A stretch of DNA of 64,000 bases. It comes from Lachnospiraceae bacterium (GTDB taxonomy: Bacteria; Bacillota; Clostridia; Lachnospirales; Lachnospiraceae). Position numbers and translations under genes: made by a program. The first letter of the stretch is position 1. Each line of letters begins with the position of its first letter. The notes under the pieces were generated by a model, which saw only the letters and a program-made list of their open reading frames with translations, had not been told where the DNA came from and made no database searches. The stretch covers positions 1-64,000 of the forward strand of contig JAEDFR010000002.1 of assembly GCA_016297945.1 (NCBI GenBank), given 5' to 3'. Of this stretch, positions 45,542-55,578 are shown one piece after another.

Positions 45542-46390
45542 TTAGTGTTCCATATTTTCGACATAATCAGCCAGATAAAAGTTTTCGTCTTTGTGCGCTT
45601 TAAAAAATGTACCATATTCTCTTCCATCCATAATACGATGAATAATCCGCATATCATCCGAGTTTGCAATGATCATATCTGCTCCTGCAACCGTAGCAAT
45701 TTTTGCCGCCTGCAATTTGGTGTTCATTCCGCCGGTCCCGACATCACTACCGGTACTTTTCTTGCCCATCTGCATCAAATCATCGGTTAATTCATCCACA
45801 ACACGAATAAATTCTGCATTTTTATTCTGATTTGGATCATCAGTATATAATCCGTCGATATCGGATAACAGAATTAATAAATCTGCATCGATTAATGCAG
45901 CTACAATTGCAGAAAGTGTATCATTATCACCAAATTTAATTTCATAGGTCGCAACCGTATCATTTTCGTTGACAATCGGAACAACACCCAGTTTTAAAAG
46001 TTCTGAAAAGGTATTATGAGCATTAAAACGATTAAGTGGATCTACAATGGTGTTTTTTGTCATTAATATCTGGGCGCAGACATGATTATATTCAGAAAAA
46101 ATTTTCTGATATGTCATCATCAGACGTGCCTGACCAATTGCAGCACAAGCCTGCTTTACGGCAATCGGATCATCATCTTTTCCAAGATGAACAGCTCTTT
46201 TACCAACAGCAATCGCACCGGATGAAACCAACACCACTTCTTTTCCCATATTTCTTAAGTTACATATTTCCCGAACCAGAACTTCCAGTTTAATATAATC
46301 AAGACCACCGGTCTCTTTATGTTGCAAAGAAGAGGAACCGACCTTTATAACAATCCTCTTCTTGTCTTTGATACAATCTCTGATATTCAT
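45542..46390 (-). CDS. proB: glutamate 5-kinase
   Basis: First step of proline synthesis, phosphorylating glutamate. The 282 residues cover the amino-acid kinase domain only (RIVIKVGSSSLQHK, VLVSSGAIAVGKRAVHLG, LLILSDIDGLYTDDP, GTGGMNTKLQAAKIA); the C-terminal PUA domain of the E. coli enzyme is absent. It starts a few bases inside the end of the flavoprotein gene upstream (four-base overlap). Confidence 0.95.
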   Translation of the reverse strand: MNIRDCIKDKKRIVIKVGSSSLQHKETGGLDYIKLEVLVREICNLRNMGKEVVLVSSGAIAVGKRAVHLGKDDDPIAVKQACAAIGQARLMMTYQKIFSEYNHVCAQILMTKNTIVDPLNRFNAHNTFSELLKLGVVPIVNENDTVATYEIKFGDNDTLSAIVAALIDADLLILLSDIDGLYTDDPNQNKNAEFIRVVDELTDDLMQMGKKSTGSDVGTGGMNTKLQAAKIATVAGADMIIANSDDMRIIHRIMDGREYGTFFKAHKDENFYLADYVENMEH

Positions 46391-48057
46391 GATTTTCCTC
46401 CTAAAGAAGTTATAATATCCAATGCAATTTTTAATCCGTCACACGCCGCACTGGTAATTCCACCCGCATATCCTGCTCCTTCACCGCATGGAAAAAGCCC
46501 TTTGACATCAAGGGACTGACCGTCTTTGTTTCGAGATATCCGCACCGGTGATGAAGTACGTGGTTCCACCCCGGTCACCAGCACATCGTCTGCATCAAAA
46601 CCTTGGATTTTTTGACCAAAAGAATGCATACCGTCTACAAAAGCCGCTTCAATCTCAGCCCGATAAATTCCCCTGAGATTTCCAAATGTATATTGACCTT
46701 TTATTTCCGGATGAATACCATCATACGTATGACTACGCTGATTTGATCTGTAATCAGAATACTTCTGAACGGGAATTTTTCCAGCTCCTACTTCGTAAGC
46801 ACGTCTTTCAATCTCTTCCTGAAAATCCACACCGGAAAGCGGTGAATTACCTGGATAGTCATTTGGCGTGACGGAAACAATGATGGCACTATTGGCATTA
46901 CGGCTGCCACGATCGCTATAACTCATTCCATTGACGCACAGTTGCCCTTCTTTGCTGGATGCATTTACAACATATCCCCCCGGACACATACAAAAACTAT
47001 AAACGCTTCGTCCGTTAGATGCCTGTGCCGTTAATTTATAAGCAGCTGCAGGAAAACGACCAACATTTTCTTTACCATATTGAGATTCATCAATCATTTT
47101 CTGTGCATGCTGTACACGATAGCCTACAGCAAATGATTTGGCTTCCATCGGAACATTCTTTTCATATAGAAGCCGGAATGTATCTCTGGCACTATGCCCA
47201 ATGGCCAAAACAATCTGATTGGCTTCATAATAATCTTTGTTATTAACAATGATTCCTTTCACAGCTCTTTGATATTTTAAACAATTATCTGTTTTCATAT
47301 CTTTGGAAATTTCTGCATTATCCTCCACATAAGAATCGATTTTTGAAAAAATAAAATCTGTCACATGTGATAAAAAGTGAATTTCACCACCCATTTTTTC
47401 AATGGAAAAGCGCATGTTTTTTACAATATCAATCAGACAATCCGTTCCGATGTGAGGTTTTTGTTCATAGAGAATACTCTCTTTTGCTCCCATAGATACA
47501 AATAAGCGAAGAACTTCTTTTTGAAAGCCAAAGGGATCTTTGTTAAGTGTATTAAGCTTACCATCCGAAAAGGTCCCGGCTCCGCCCTCACCAAACTGTA
47601 CATTGGAGGAAGGATTGAGAACACCGGTTTCCCAAAAAGTATTGACATCTTTTATCCTGTCATCTACCGCTTTTCCACGCTCGAAAACAAGAGGTCTTAA
47701 ACCGGCTTTTGCCAGATAATAAGCACAAAACAAACCTGCCGGACCGGTACCGATGACAATCGGACGAAACGCAGGAACAGAGACAGGAACAGACGGAAAA
47801 AGAAAAGGCGTTTCCTGATAAAGTGCTAAATTAGAATCGTTTTTCATCTTCTTTAGCAACATTTCTTCTACGGAACATTCAAAGGTCACACAAAGACTAT
47901 AAAACAAATCCGGTTTTTTTCTCGCATCCAGAGATTCCCGCAGAATATGAACGTCTGAAATCGAATGAATTGGAATATGTAATTTTTCTGCTAATGCTTT
48001 TGGGATATCTTTTTTTTGATATCCGGGCTTACATTTTAACTGATTATACTTAAACAT
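46387..48057 (-). CDS. FAD-dependent oxidoreductase (NAD(P)/FAD family)
   Basis: A 556-residue flavoprotein of the large family annotated as FAD-dependent protein or uncharacterised dehydrogenase. The FAD Rossmann motif GTGPAGLFCAYYLAKAGLRP falls near residue 108, followed by FERGKAVDDR. Other family features are NVQFGEGGAGTFSDGKL, FCMCPGGYVVNASS and the C-terminal GLFPCGEGAGYAGGITSAA. I chose ATG 48057 (preceded by AGGAAA) over the longer 48096 reading, since the product then opens MFKYNQLKC. Substrate unknown. Confidence 0.88.
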   Translation of the reverse strand: MFKYNQLKCKPGYQKKDIPKALAEKLHIPIHSISDVHILRESLDARKKPDLFYSLCVTFECSVEEMLLKKMKNDSNLALYQETPFLFPSVPVSVPAFRPIVIGTGPAGLFCAYYLAKAGLRPLVFERGKAVDDRIKDVNTFWETGVLNPSSNVQFGEGGAGTFSDGKLNTLNKDPFGFQKEVLRLFVSMGAKESILYEQKPHIGTDCLIDIVKNMRFSIEKMGGEIHFLSHVTDFIFSKIDSYVEDNAEISKDMKTDNCLKYQRAVKGIIVNNKDYYEANQIVLAIGHSARDTFRLLYEKNVPMEAKSFAVGYRVQHAQKMIDESQYGKENVGRFPAAAYKLTAQASNGRSVYSFCMCPGGYVVNASSKEGQLCVNGMSYSDRGSRNANSAIIVSVTPNDYPGNSPLSGVDFQEEIERRAYEVGAGKIPVQKYSDYRSNQRSHTYDGIHPEIKGQYTFGNLRGIYRAEIEAAFVDGMHSFGQKIQGFDADDVLVTGVEPRTSSPVRISRNKDGQSLDVKGLFPCGEGAGYAGGITSAACDGLKIALDIITSLGGKS

Positions 48058-48070
48058 AACATATTTCCTG

Positions 48071-49315
48071 TTATTTTGAGGCAGCTTTACCGGCAATCAT
48101 ACCACTTAAAAAAGCCCAGTGAAGATTGAAGCCACCGCATTCACCTGTAATATTTATTAACTCTCCGATCACATAAACAGAGGGATATTTTATTAAAGAA
48201 AAATCAGGATTGAGTTCATTCAAAGAAAGCCCGCCTCCGGTAACCTGACAAAAATCAAACCCTTTTAGCTCTTTAATTGGAAATGGAAGTTTTTTCATAT
48301 CAAACGCCAATTTCTTTATGGTAGATTGTTCCATTTCTTTAGCGGTTTTATTTGCAAGACCGTATTGGCTTGAAAAAAACTGAATCCATTTTTTATGGAG
48401 AAAGCCATTCATGGCCTCCTCAAATGAAAATGAATGATATTCCTTTAGTTGCCTTTCTAATTGCAAAAAAAGTTCTTCCTGTTCGATATAGGGAAACAAA
48501 TCAATCCATGCAGTCAGGTCGGTCATGCATATATTCTTATGATGCAAAAGATATGGATATATTTTGGAACTCACCTGAAAAACCGGAATTCCGGAAATCC
48601 CATAATCCGTAAATTGAATTTGTCCCTGATCATTTGCAATCAGAGAATGATGAGAATCATAGATTGAAATACCGGCTTGATTTCTCATTCCTGAAATGAT
48701 TTTACAACCGCTGCGATTGCATATAAGCGATGTCAGAGCCGGATATGGTTTTATATACTGTAGATTCATTTTTTTTAACAAATCAAACCCTGACCCATCA
48801 GAACCTGTTTTTGAATAAGACTTCCCTCCGCACGCAAGAATCACCGAATCTGCAAAAAAAGTTTGTTGATTGGAAATAATGCAGATACAGTTATCTTTTT
48901 CTTTTATGGAAGATACATGCTGATTTGTGAAAATATCAACATGAAGCTTTTTTAATTCCCTTAATAATACATTGACAACACTGGCAGAAGCTTCGGTTTC
49001 GGGATAAACGTAACTCTCTCGCAAAACGGTTGTCCGAAGACCTATGGAATGAAAAAAAGAAATTATTTGTTGTGGAGAATATGTGTCGAGAATAGAATTT
49101 AAAAATTTCTTATCTTCCTGACTGATAGTAACGTAATTGGATAATCCTAAATTCAAATTCGTCAAATTGCACTTTCCGTTTCCTGTCAGTAATAATTTTT
49201 TGCCGATTTTATCCTGATGATCTAAAATGGAAACAGTTGCACCATGTCGCGCAGCATTAATTGCGGCAACAATACCGGAAGCACCTCCACCAATGACCAT
49301 TACTCTCTTTTTCAT
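48071..49315 (-). CDS. HI0933-like flavoprotein
   Basis: A 414-residue FAD protein of the HI0933/YhiN family. The dinucleotide motif VIGGGASGIVAAINAARHG (6-24), GKKLLLTGNGKCNLTN, ACGGKSYSKTGSDGSGF and the C-terminal GECGGFNLHWAFLSGMIAGK are diagnostic. The family is conserved but its reaction is not known. It precedes the second FAD oxidoreductase by 13 bases, so two unrelated flavoproteins are encoded together. Confidence 0.92.
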   Translation of the reverse strand: MKKRVMVIGGGASGIVAAINAARHGATVSILDHQDKIGKKLLLTGNGKCNLTNLNLGLSNYVTISQEDKKFLNSILDTYSPQQIISFFHSIGLRTTVLRESYVYPETEASASVVNVLLRELKKLHVDIFTNQHVSSIKEKDNCICIISNQQTFFADSVILACGGKSYSKTGSDGSGFDLLKKMNLQYIKPYPALTSLICNRSGCKIISGMRNQAGISIYDSHHSLIANDQGQIQFTDYGISGIPVFQVSSKIYPYLLHHKNICMTDLTAWIDLFPYIEQEELFLQLERQLKEYHSFSFEEAMNGFLHKKWIQFFSSQYGLANKTAKEMEQSTIKKLAFDMKKLPFPIKELKGFDFCQVTGGGLSLNELNPDFSLIKYPSVYVIGELINITGECGGFNLHWAFLSGMIAGKAASK

Positions 49316-49353
49316 ACAATTTTCCTCTTCGCATAGATATTTAAATTATACAT

Positions 49354-50064
49354 CTAACTCGAATAAGACTCAAGAAAATTGTATAGTTCAGCTTCGTCTT
49401 TTATATATTTTTTGTCCATGATTTCCTGTGTTAGCTGCTCCGGCAAATCATGAATGGAAATATTTGTAACCAAATATACACGTTTCATATCACTTTGATA
49501 AACATATACCTTATCGTCATATACAATCAAATAAAAGCCATTTTCTCTATTCTCTTCTGACAGATTTTCATTTTGTATATCATTGTTAGCGTCATCATCC
49601 TTTATATTCTCTTTTGCTTTCAAATCATTTTCATGATCTCGAGAATTCATATTTGATTTCTTTAAATCATATTGACGAATGACAACAATTCGTTCCGGCG
49701 AAAAAGTTGACAACTGGACATGGCAAATTCCTTTTTCTCTTTCAGAAAGTATCGGTGAATGTTCTTCATTCTTCAAAATGTCAATTAACTGCTCTCTTGA
49801 TTTATCAATATATTGATCCGGAATTTTTTCCAACAATGTTTCGTAACTGTCATTGCTCAGGTTTTGTTCAATCAAGATATATTCTGTATCACAAGTTGTA
49901 CGTGCCTGTGCCTGTGCGACTGTAATCGAAGGATTCGTATTTTGATTATCTTGAATAGATTTATTATTTTGACTCGTATAAAACCGGCTTGTGACCATAA
50001 AGGTCAAAAAAGAGGATAATAAAATAAAAGCACAAAAAATGCTGATACGATAAAATAGCTTCAT
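49354..50064 (-). CDS. BofC-like membrane-anchored protein
   Basis: A 236-residue protein with an N-terminal membrane anchor or signal (about 5-27, ISIFCAFILLSSFLTFMV), a low-complexity Asn/Asp/Glu-rich middle (about 140-175) and a C-terminal module GFYLIVYDDKVYVYQSDM ... DLPEQLTQEIMDKKYIKDEAELYNFLESYSS. That tail resembles the C-terminal domain of BofC, the sporulation intercompartmental signalling protein. The similarity is judged by eye. If correct, it marks a spore-former ancestry, in line with yqfC/yqfD nearby. Confidence 0.55.
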   Translation of the reverse strand: MKLFYRISIFCAFILLSSFLTFMVTSRFYTSQNNKSIQDNQNTNPSITVAQAQARTTCDTEYILIEQNLSNDSYETLLEKIPDQYIDKSREQLIDILKNEEHSPILSEREKGICHVQLSTFSPERIVVIRQYDLKKSNMNSRDHENDLKAKENIKDDDANNDIQNENLSEENRENGFYLIVYDDKVYVYQSDMKRVYLVTNISIHDLPEQLTQEIMDKKYIKDEAELYNFLESYSS

Positions 50065-50117
50065 AAAAATGACTCCTTTTTTATCAGTATCAGCAGTTTA
50101 AATTTTAAATATACAGT

Positions 50118-51761
50118 TTATTTATAGATTCCGGCAATTTTTCCAAGGAATAACAAGAGCGGTTTTTGTGGAAAATCAACTAATTCATGTTCTTTAATGG
50201 AACCGGATAAAACAAGTATTAATGTTTGTACCAGACAGGCCAGAATAGATGCAATCATCACACTAAGAAAAATTCCAATGGAATTTTTTAAAAATAATGT
50301 CAAAAAATATACCAAAACAAATGCAATAAATGCAGCCATTGGAAAAACAAGATGTCTTAAAAGCTGTTTCCTGTAAACAAAATATTTTCTCAAAAAGAAA
50401 AAGTCCATAAGACAAATCAAGGCAAAACCAATCGTTAGTGATATAAATGGATCACAGATATTGTTTGTATCTTTGATACCAAAATAGAAATACACAAATA
50501 TACCCACTAAACCAATTAAGGTACTGAATAAATGGAGTTGCCCTTTTTCAAATCCCTGTAAAAAAGCCTGAAAAAGCTGAGATAAAGCTACCAGAGCGCT
50601 CATTAATAACAGCCATATGGTTAATTCTGCAAACGACTCTCCAAGCATTTTATTCGTTATATCGGCGGTACATAGAACGACTGCTGCAAGGATTGGCAAA
50701 ATAAAGCAGATAAACTGTTTTACACTTGCAAGCAATCGCATGCCCCCATGATATCGGTCTTGTTTTGCCATGGATTTTTTCAACGTTTCTTCAGAATGAA
50801 CTGCCAAAAGTCTGGAAAAGAAAAGCGGAATAAAAAAATGAAGAATTACCTGCAAAAACAAAATGGCAAAATAATTAACCGGATGTAATAAATTCTGATA
50901 ATCAACTATTGTATTTTTAAAACAGACAAAAAAGATAACAAACAAAAACGGCAAGAATGTTATCGCATATTTTAGGAGTGGAAAACCAAGGGTAGCAATG
51001 AGAGATCGGAATTGTTCAGTAATACTCTCGCTGTTTCTTCCATAGGCTTCAATTGTTCCGTTTTTGATACTGTTGCAAAAAGCTTTATGCATCAAAAAGA
51101 GCCAGAGGGAAGCAACCAGGCTGCCAACCAATATTCCAACCGCCATGCCAGCTCCATAAAATGCAGTATTTACATAGGCATTATGAAGCAATGCACTGTT
51201 AATATAGCCTCCTTTTCCAATCAGGGTAGCAAATAATAATCCAAACAATAAAGAGGATATCGAAAAAATGATGATTGCAGACTGCAAAGGCATACGAAAA
51301 CCCAATCCAATAAAAGATCCGGACATGACACTGTTGAAAAACAAAAAAGGGAAAGAAAATGCTAAAAACAGAAAAATCATATTTCCCAGTGCATTTACTT
51401 TTAATAAATCACAGAAAAAAGTGCGGGTAATCAAACATAAAACCATCATAATTATGCCAATGAAGAACGCACCAAAAGCAGAAACTTTTGCCCATTGTAA
51501 GGCATTACGTGTCTGACCTTTGGTATGCCTTAAAGATACAGCTTTTCGGGCTGTAGAATAAAGCGACAAAACAAAGATTAAGGCAAAAATGCCATATAAA
51601 ATATAACAGGAAGCAAAAAGCCCCATACCAAATAATTCTACAACTTTATTTAAATATAAGATGGCAATCAGGGAACATATATAAATAACAACTAAAACCA
51701 AAATTGTAATCGGATCTTTAAAGATATAATTTTGTTTCACATGTTTTTTTCGTTTGGACAT
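50118..51761 (-). CDS. MOP-superfamily flippase-like membrane protein (SpoVB-like)
   Basis: A 547-residue integral membrane protein with about 14 hydrophobic segments and a basic N-terminus (SKRKKHVK). The overall pattern, including SLYSTARKAVSLRHTKGQ between the first segments and GMAVGILVGSLVASLWLF, resembles polysaccharide/lipid flippases of the MATE/MurJ/SpoVB superfamily. I see no motif that sets the substrate. It lies between a BofC-like gene and ybeY. Confidence 0.6.
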   Translation of the reverse strand: MSKRKKHVKQNYIFKDPITILVLVVIYICSLIAILYLNKVVELFGMGLFASCYILYGIFALIFVLSLYSTARKAVSLRHTKGQTRNALQWAKVSAFGAFFIGIIMMVLCLITRTFFCDLLKVNALGNMIFLFLAFSFPFLFFNSVMSGSFIGLGFRMPLQSAIIIFSISSLLFGLLFATLIGKGGYINSALLHNAYVNTAFYGAGMAVGILVGSLVASLWLFLMHKAFCNSIKNGTIEAYGRNSESITEQFRSLIATLGFPLLKYAITFLPFLFVIFFVCFKNTIVDYQNLLHPVNYFAILFLQVILHFFIPLFFSRLLAVHSEETLKKSMAKQDRYHGGMRLLASVKQFICFILPILAAVVLCTADITNKMLGESFAELTIWLLLMSALVALSQLFQAFLQGFEKGQLHLFSTLIGLVGIFVYFYFGIKDTNNICDPFISLTIGFALICLMDFFFLRKYFVYRKQLLRHLVFPMAAFIAFVLVYFLTLFLKNSIGIFLSVMIASILACLVQTLILVLSGSIKEHELVDFPQKPLLLFLGKIAGIYK

Positions 51762-51786
51762 TTATATTCCTCCATTGCTAAATCCT

Positions 51787-52284
51787 TTATCTGGATATTC
51801 CCAGTTCGTTCATGATTTGATCCTGATGAAAAAACATCAGTTTCTCATCTTCTTCGTTCATATGATCATATCCCAATAAATGAAGCATACTGTGAACAAT
51901 CAAAAAAGTAAATTCTCTTAATATACTATGACCATAATCTTTTGCCTGAGATATAATTCTGTCATGACATAGTATAATGTCACCTAAAACTAATTCATCG
52001 GTTTCAGGATTAAAATAACTGTTTTTATCATCTTCTGCAATTGAAAAATCCGCCGGCTGTATATAATCAACAGCCGGAAAAGACAAAACATCTGTTGGTG
52101 CATCAATTCCTCTATAGCATGAATTATACTCTTTCATCTTTTCGGCATCGGTTATTAAAACATTGATTTCTGCATCATAGTTACAACGTTCATACTTTAA
52201 AGTAGCGATGACAGCAGATTCTATAATTTTTTCAATATCAAAAGGATATTCTGCATGTATTTCATTTTCAACGTAAAAAGTCAT
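51787..52284 (-). CDS. ybeY: endoribonuclease YbeY
   Basis: Zinc-dependent endoribonuclease needed for 16S rRNA 3' maturation and 70S quality control. The 165-residue protein ends with the metal motif HSMLHLLGYDHMNEEDEKLMF, in which the three histidines are H-x3-H-x5-H. TDVLSFPAVD is also typical. It overlaps the HD-protein gene by 17 bases. Confidence 0.96.
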   Translation of the reverse strand: MTFYVENEIHAEYPFDIEKIIESAVIATLKYERCNYDAEINVLITDAEKMKEYNSCYRGIDAPTDVLSFPAVDYIQPADFSIAEDDKNSYFNPETDELVLGDIILCHDRIISQAKDYGHSILREFTFLIVHSMLHLLGYDHMNEEDEKLMFFHQDQIMNELGISR

Positions 52285-53368
52285 AGTAAAGTTTCTCCTC
52301 TACAAGTCCCTTTTTTATTTTCGTTAATTCGCTCAATGTTAAATCGCAGGAAGCCAAATCATCACAATCGATTTTTTTATCTATAATAACATCGATAATT
52401 CTTTCAAAATTTAACGGAGCATTTAAATCTTTCTGAAATAAATATGTGAGAGAAGAAACCAAAGCATCACAAATTTGAACAATAGCCGCTTCTTTGGAAA
52501 CAAATGCTGTATTTTTAATTCCGTATTCCTGCATTGCATTTTGTAATTCCTGCGGAAAGTGGTATGTTGCAGCTACAGTCAGTGTATTTTGAATGCTGTC
52601 TTCTCCCTGGAGCAAACCAATTCTATGATAATACCCCAATGTCTTTGCCAAAGAGGCATTGGCATGAATCAAACGAGCAACTTTATCAGACAGATAAGCC
52701 GTATGCACTGCATGAAAATAAGCATTTTCATCAATATATTTCAAACTGATAAGCAGCTCATGATCAGGATCATTTATGCTGGCATAAAAAATTTCATTTT
52801 TACAAACAAACTTATCATGTAATACTTTCATTAAGAACAACAACAAGAAAAATAAAGTAAAAATTCTGATTGCCGAATACAGAATAAAATCTCCGAATAA
52901 ACAAGTATTTGTATCTGACAAATATACAATAAAATACAAGGCAAAATCCAAAATCAGATAACTGCATAAGGCACCCGAATAACGAAAATCTTTACCTAGA
53001 GTAGAAAACAAAATGCTGCCAAGAGCACCAATCAATAATAAGACAAGAAATTCTTCCATGGACCATGCAAAAAAACTGTAAAAAAGGAATAGATATGATA
53101 AATACATGATTAATCCCAAATAAGCATTGGAAAAAACAACAAGTATAATTACCAAAAATCCATAAGGAAATGCATAAAACGGAATATAGGCGTGAAGAAA
53201 ACAGATAGCCAGCCCGACAAAATAAATAATCAGAATTCTTTTTTCGTGTCCCTGGTTCCATTTGAAAAAACACAGATTTTTCCGATTAAAATAGTAACCG
53301 ATACATAAGATAAAGAGGATTGATATTAAAATTATAATATAATTAATAATTGTTGATGAATTTATCAT
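52268..53368 (-). CDS. PgpH/YqfF-position HD-domain membrane protein with degenerate HD pair
   Basis: A 366-residue protein with about six N-terminal membrane segments (residues 8-182) and a cytoplasmic C-terminal HD-like domain. Its gene sits between phoH and ybeY, where other Firmicutes encode PgpH (YqfF), the c-di-AMP phosphodiesterase. Compared with PgpH it lacks the large external 7TMR-HDED region. The domain keeps H222, H248, H270 and D301, but the HD pair of the YHDIGK motif reads Y-H248-R249-I-G-L, so a key metal-binding Asp is missing. Catalysis is therefore doubtful; a sensory or scaffold role is possible. ATGA overlap with phoH. Confidence 0.75.
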   Translation of the reverse strand: MINSSTIINYIIILISILFILCIGYYFNRKNLCFFKWNQGHEKRILIIYFVGLAICFLHAYIPFYAFPYGFLVIILVVFSNAYLGLIMYLSYLFLFYSFFAWSMEEFLVLLLIGALGSILFSTLGKDFRYSGALCSYLILDFALYFIVYLSDTNTCLFGDFILYSAIRIFTLFFLLLFLMKVLHDKFVCKNEIFYASINDPDHELLISLKYIDENAYFHAVHTAYLSDKVARLIHANASLAKTLGYYHRIGLLQGEDSIQNTLTVAATYHFPQELQNAMQEYGIKNTAFVSKEAAIVQICDALVSSLTYLFQKDLNAPLNFERIIDVIIDKKIDCDDLASCDLTLSELTKIKKGLVEEKLYYDFLR

Positions 53369-54363
53369 TTCTTTCGTGTATTTCGTTTCCTTTGACTAAT
53401 ATTTTTCTGCTTTGCTTCATAATCTTCATATGCTTTTACGATTTTTTGAACCAAAGGATGTCTAACGACATCTTTGCTTGTTAAATTGCAGAAGGCTATT
53501 CCTTCTACATCGGATAATACCTTTACAGCAACATCAAGACCGGATTTTGTATTTGCCGTCAGGTCTTTTTGGGAACTGTCTCCCGTAATTACAACTTTTG
53601 AACCAAAACCAATACGTGTCAGAAACATTTTCATTTGCGCTTCTGTTGTATTCTGAGCTTCATCTAAGATAATATACGCATTATCCAAAGTACGACCACG
53701 CATATATGCTAAAGGTGCCACTTCAATCAATCCCTTTTCCATATTTTTCTGAAAACTCTCAGCCCCCATAATCTGATAAAGTGCATCATATAATGGTCTA
53801 AGATATGGATCGATTTTACTCTGTAAATCTCCCGGCAAAAAGCCAAGCTTTTCTCCGGCTTCGATAGCCGGTCTTGTCAGAATAATGCGTCCGACTTCGT
53901 TGTTTTTAAATGCAGTAATTGCCATTGCCATTGCTAAAAAAGTTTTACCGGTTCCGGCCGGACCAAGCCCGAAGACAATCATATTATCTTTCATGGCTTT
54001 GACGTATTTTTTTTGCCCCAAAGTTTTAGGCATAATAGGCTTATTGCTGATTGTATGACATATAAAATCTTCTCCCATGGTTAATAAACCGTCATCTTCA
54101 TCAGCTTTACTCATCATAACTGCATAATTTACATTTTGCTCTTCAATTTCCGTCCCTTTTCCGGATATTTCCAATAATTCCTGTAATAATCGGTACACTT
54201 TTTTTACAGAGGACTTTTCACCTGTGATTTTAATTGCCCCATCTCTGTTAACAACCGAAACCTGAAACTCATCTTCTATTTTACGAATGTAGGAATCGTT
54301 TGTCCCAAATAATTTCTGCATCGATGTCTGATCGATATCTAAAAGCATAGTATAGTCTGTCAA
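53365..54363 (-). CDS. phoH: PhoH family ATPase
   Basis: A 332-residue P-loop ATPase of the PhoH family, thought to act in RNA metabolism. The Walker A segment is GLGPAGTGKTFLAMAMAI (about 132-149), followed by TRPAIEAGEKLGFLPGDL, the Walker B ILDEAQNTT and GDSSQKDL. The N-terminal KH-like part (about 20-75) is present. The C-terminus is strongly basic. Overlaps its neighbours on both sides by four bases (yqfD and the HD gene). Confidence 0.96.
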   Translation of the reverse strand: MTDYTMLLDIDQTSMQKLFGTNDSYIRKIEDEFQVSVVNRDGAIKITGEKSSVKKVYRLLQELLEISGKGTEIEEQNVNYAVMMSKADEDDGLLTMGEDFICHTISNKPIMPKTLGQKKYVKAMKDNMIVFGLGPAGTGKTFLAMAMAITAFKNNEVGRIILTRPAIEAGEKLGFLPGDLQSKIDPYLRPLYDALYQIMGAESFQKNMEKGLIEVAPLAYMRGRTLDNAYIILDEAQNTTEAQMKMFLTRIGFGSKVVITGDSSQKDLTANTKSGLDVAVKVLSDVEGIAFCNLTSKDVVRHPLVQKIVKAYEDYEAKQKNISQRKRNTRKK

Positions 54364-55577
54364 ATTACTTCTCCCGATTCTGTAACATTTGAAATAGGCG
54401 TCACGATTCCGTCCGACTGTCTGACTGTCAGACGTATCAAAACTTCTACCCGATCATTTTTATAATTTATTTTAACATCTTTTTTTATTATTTGAATACC
54501 TTTTTGATTTAAAGTTTTACAAAAATCTAAAAATCTGTCATTAACCCGGCATAATGCCATATCTTTATTAAGCATTTCTTCTGTCATGGTATATTCCATG
54601 CAGCGCTCATAGCCTAAAAATACCGGAATGTATTGATATGTTTCCCGAGATAATATTTTATTTTGCGTCAGAATATCGTAATTATCAAATTGTACAGGAA
54701 AGTGAACGCTCAATTTGTGATCTTTAAATCCAAAAATAATACTTTTATATTCTCTTCCTGTATATAATTTATGATTAATATGATATAATTGCTCGTCTTT
54801 GTATTCCAGATTTGATTCAATGATGATATCTCCGTCCGCCTGTGTCTGATGAATGCTTTTTATGGTTTCATCATCATTGTAAACAGGTATCAGACCCGAA
54901 ATCAGAACATCTCCGGCTGAAACGACACTTCCGACACCTACTAGTGGCGTACCTGCCCGGGTAACCATTTTTGTAACAACTCCACTTACGGATGCACAAA
55001 TATCACAACTTCTTAAATCATTTGAATTGGAATTCTGCGAAATGATAGTATTTTCTTTAACAGATAACTCCAAACGGGTTCCGTTCACCTGAAATGACGC
55101 CCAGGTAATATAATCATATTGGTTACGAAGCTTTTTTTCCAAATAGGATGTATCAATCTTATGCGCAGGTGTTCCATAAGTAATATGCTCACTTTTTAAA
55201 AAATCCATATAAATATCTTTCGTCAGTGTCCTGTTTCCGATTAGTTCAAATGACCATATAAATCGTGTTGTCAAAAAAAGAGAAAACATACAAAGAAACA
55301 GACATAGCAAATATATTTTTCTTTTACGATAACGATATAAGAAAAAAGGCAGTCCCAGCTTTTTTCTGATTACTACCTTTGTTTTGGTTTTATTTAAAAA
55401 TTCTTTTGTCCGAAATAAATCGGATGCATAAATATAGAATTGATAGCCTTGCTCATATGGCTCTACTTTCCATATTTTTATATGATTGTTATTACATAAA
55501 TTCAAAAATCTTTCAGGCGAAAAACCATATAAATAAACGAAAACATAGCCTTTCAGATATCTGAAAAAAGAAAACAT
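54360..55577 (-). CDS. yqfD: sporulation protein YqfD
   Basis: A 405-residue protein with one membrane span (about 88-110, YLLCLFLCMFSLFLTTRFIW) and a long extracytoplasmic part. The opening FRYLKGYVFVYLYGFSPERFLN and the middle VSGVVTKMVTRAGTPLVGVGSVVSAGDVLI (about 190-220) are typical of the YqfD family, which is produced during sporulation in Bacillus. It pairs with yqfC immediately upstream. Confidence 0.93.
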   Translation of the reverse strand: MFSFFRYLKGYVFVYLYGFSPERFLNLCNNNHIKIWKVEPYEQGYQFYIYASDLFRTKEFLNKTKTKVVIRKKLGLPFFLYRYRKRKIYLLCLFLCMFSLFLTTRFIWSFELIGNRTLTKDIYMDFLKSEHITYGTPAHKIDTSYLEKKLRNQYDYITWASFQVNGTRLELSVKENTIISQNSNSNDLRSCDICASVSGVVTKMVTRAGTPLVGVGSVVSAGDVLISGLIPVYNDDETIKSIHQTQADGDIIIESNLEYKDEQLYHINHKLYTGREYKSIIFGFKDHKLSVHFPVQFDNYDILTQNKILSRETYQYIPVFLGYERCMEYTMTEEMLNKDMALCRVNDRFLDFCKTLNQKGIQIIKKDVKINYKNDRVEVLIRLTVRQSDGIVTPISNVTESGEVI

Positions 55578-55578
55578 A

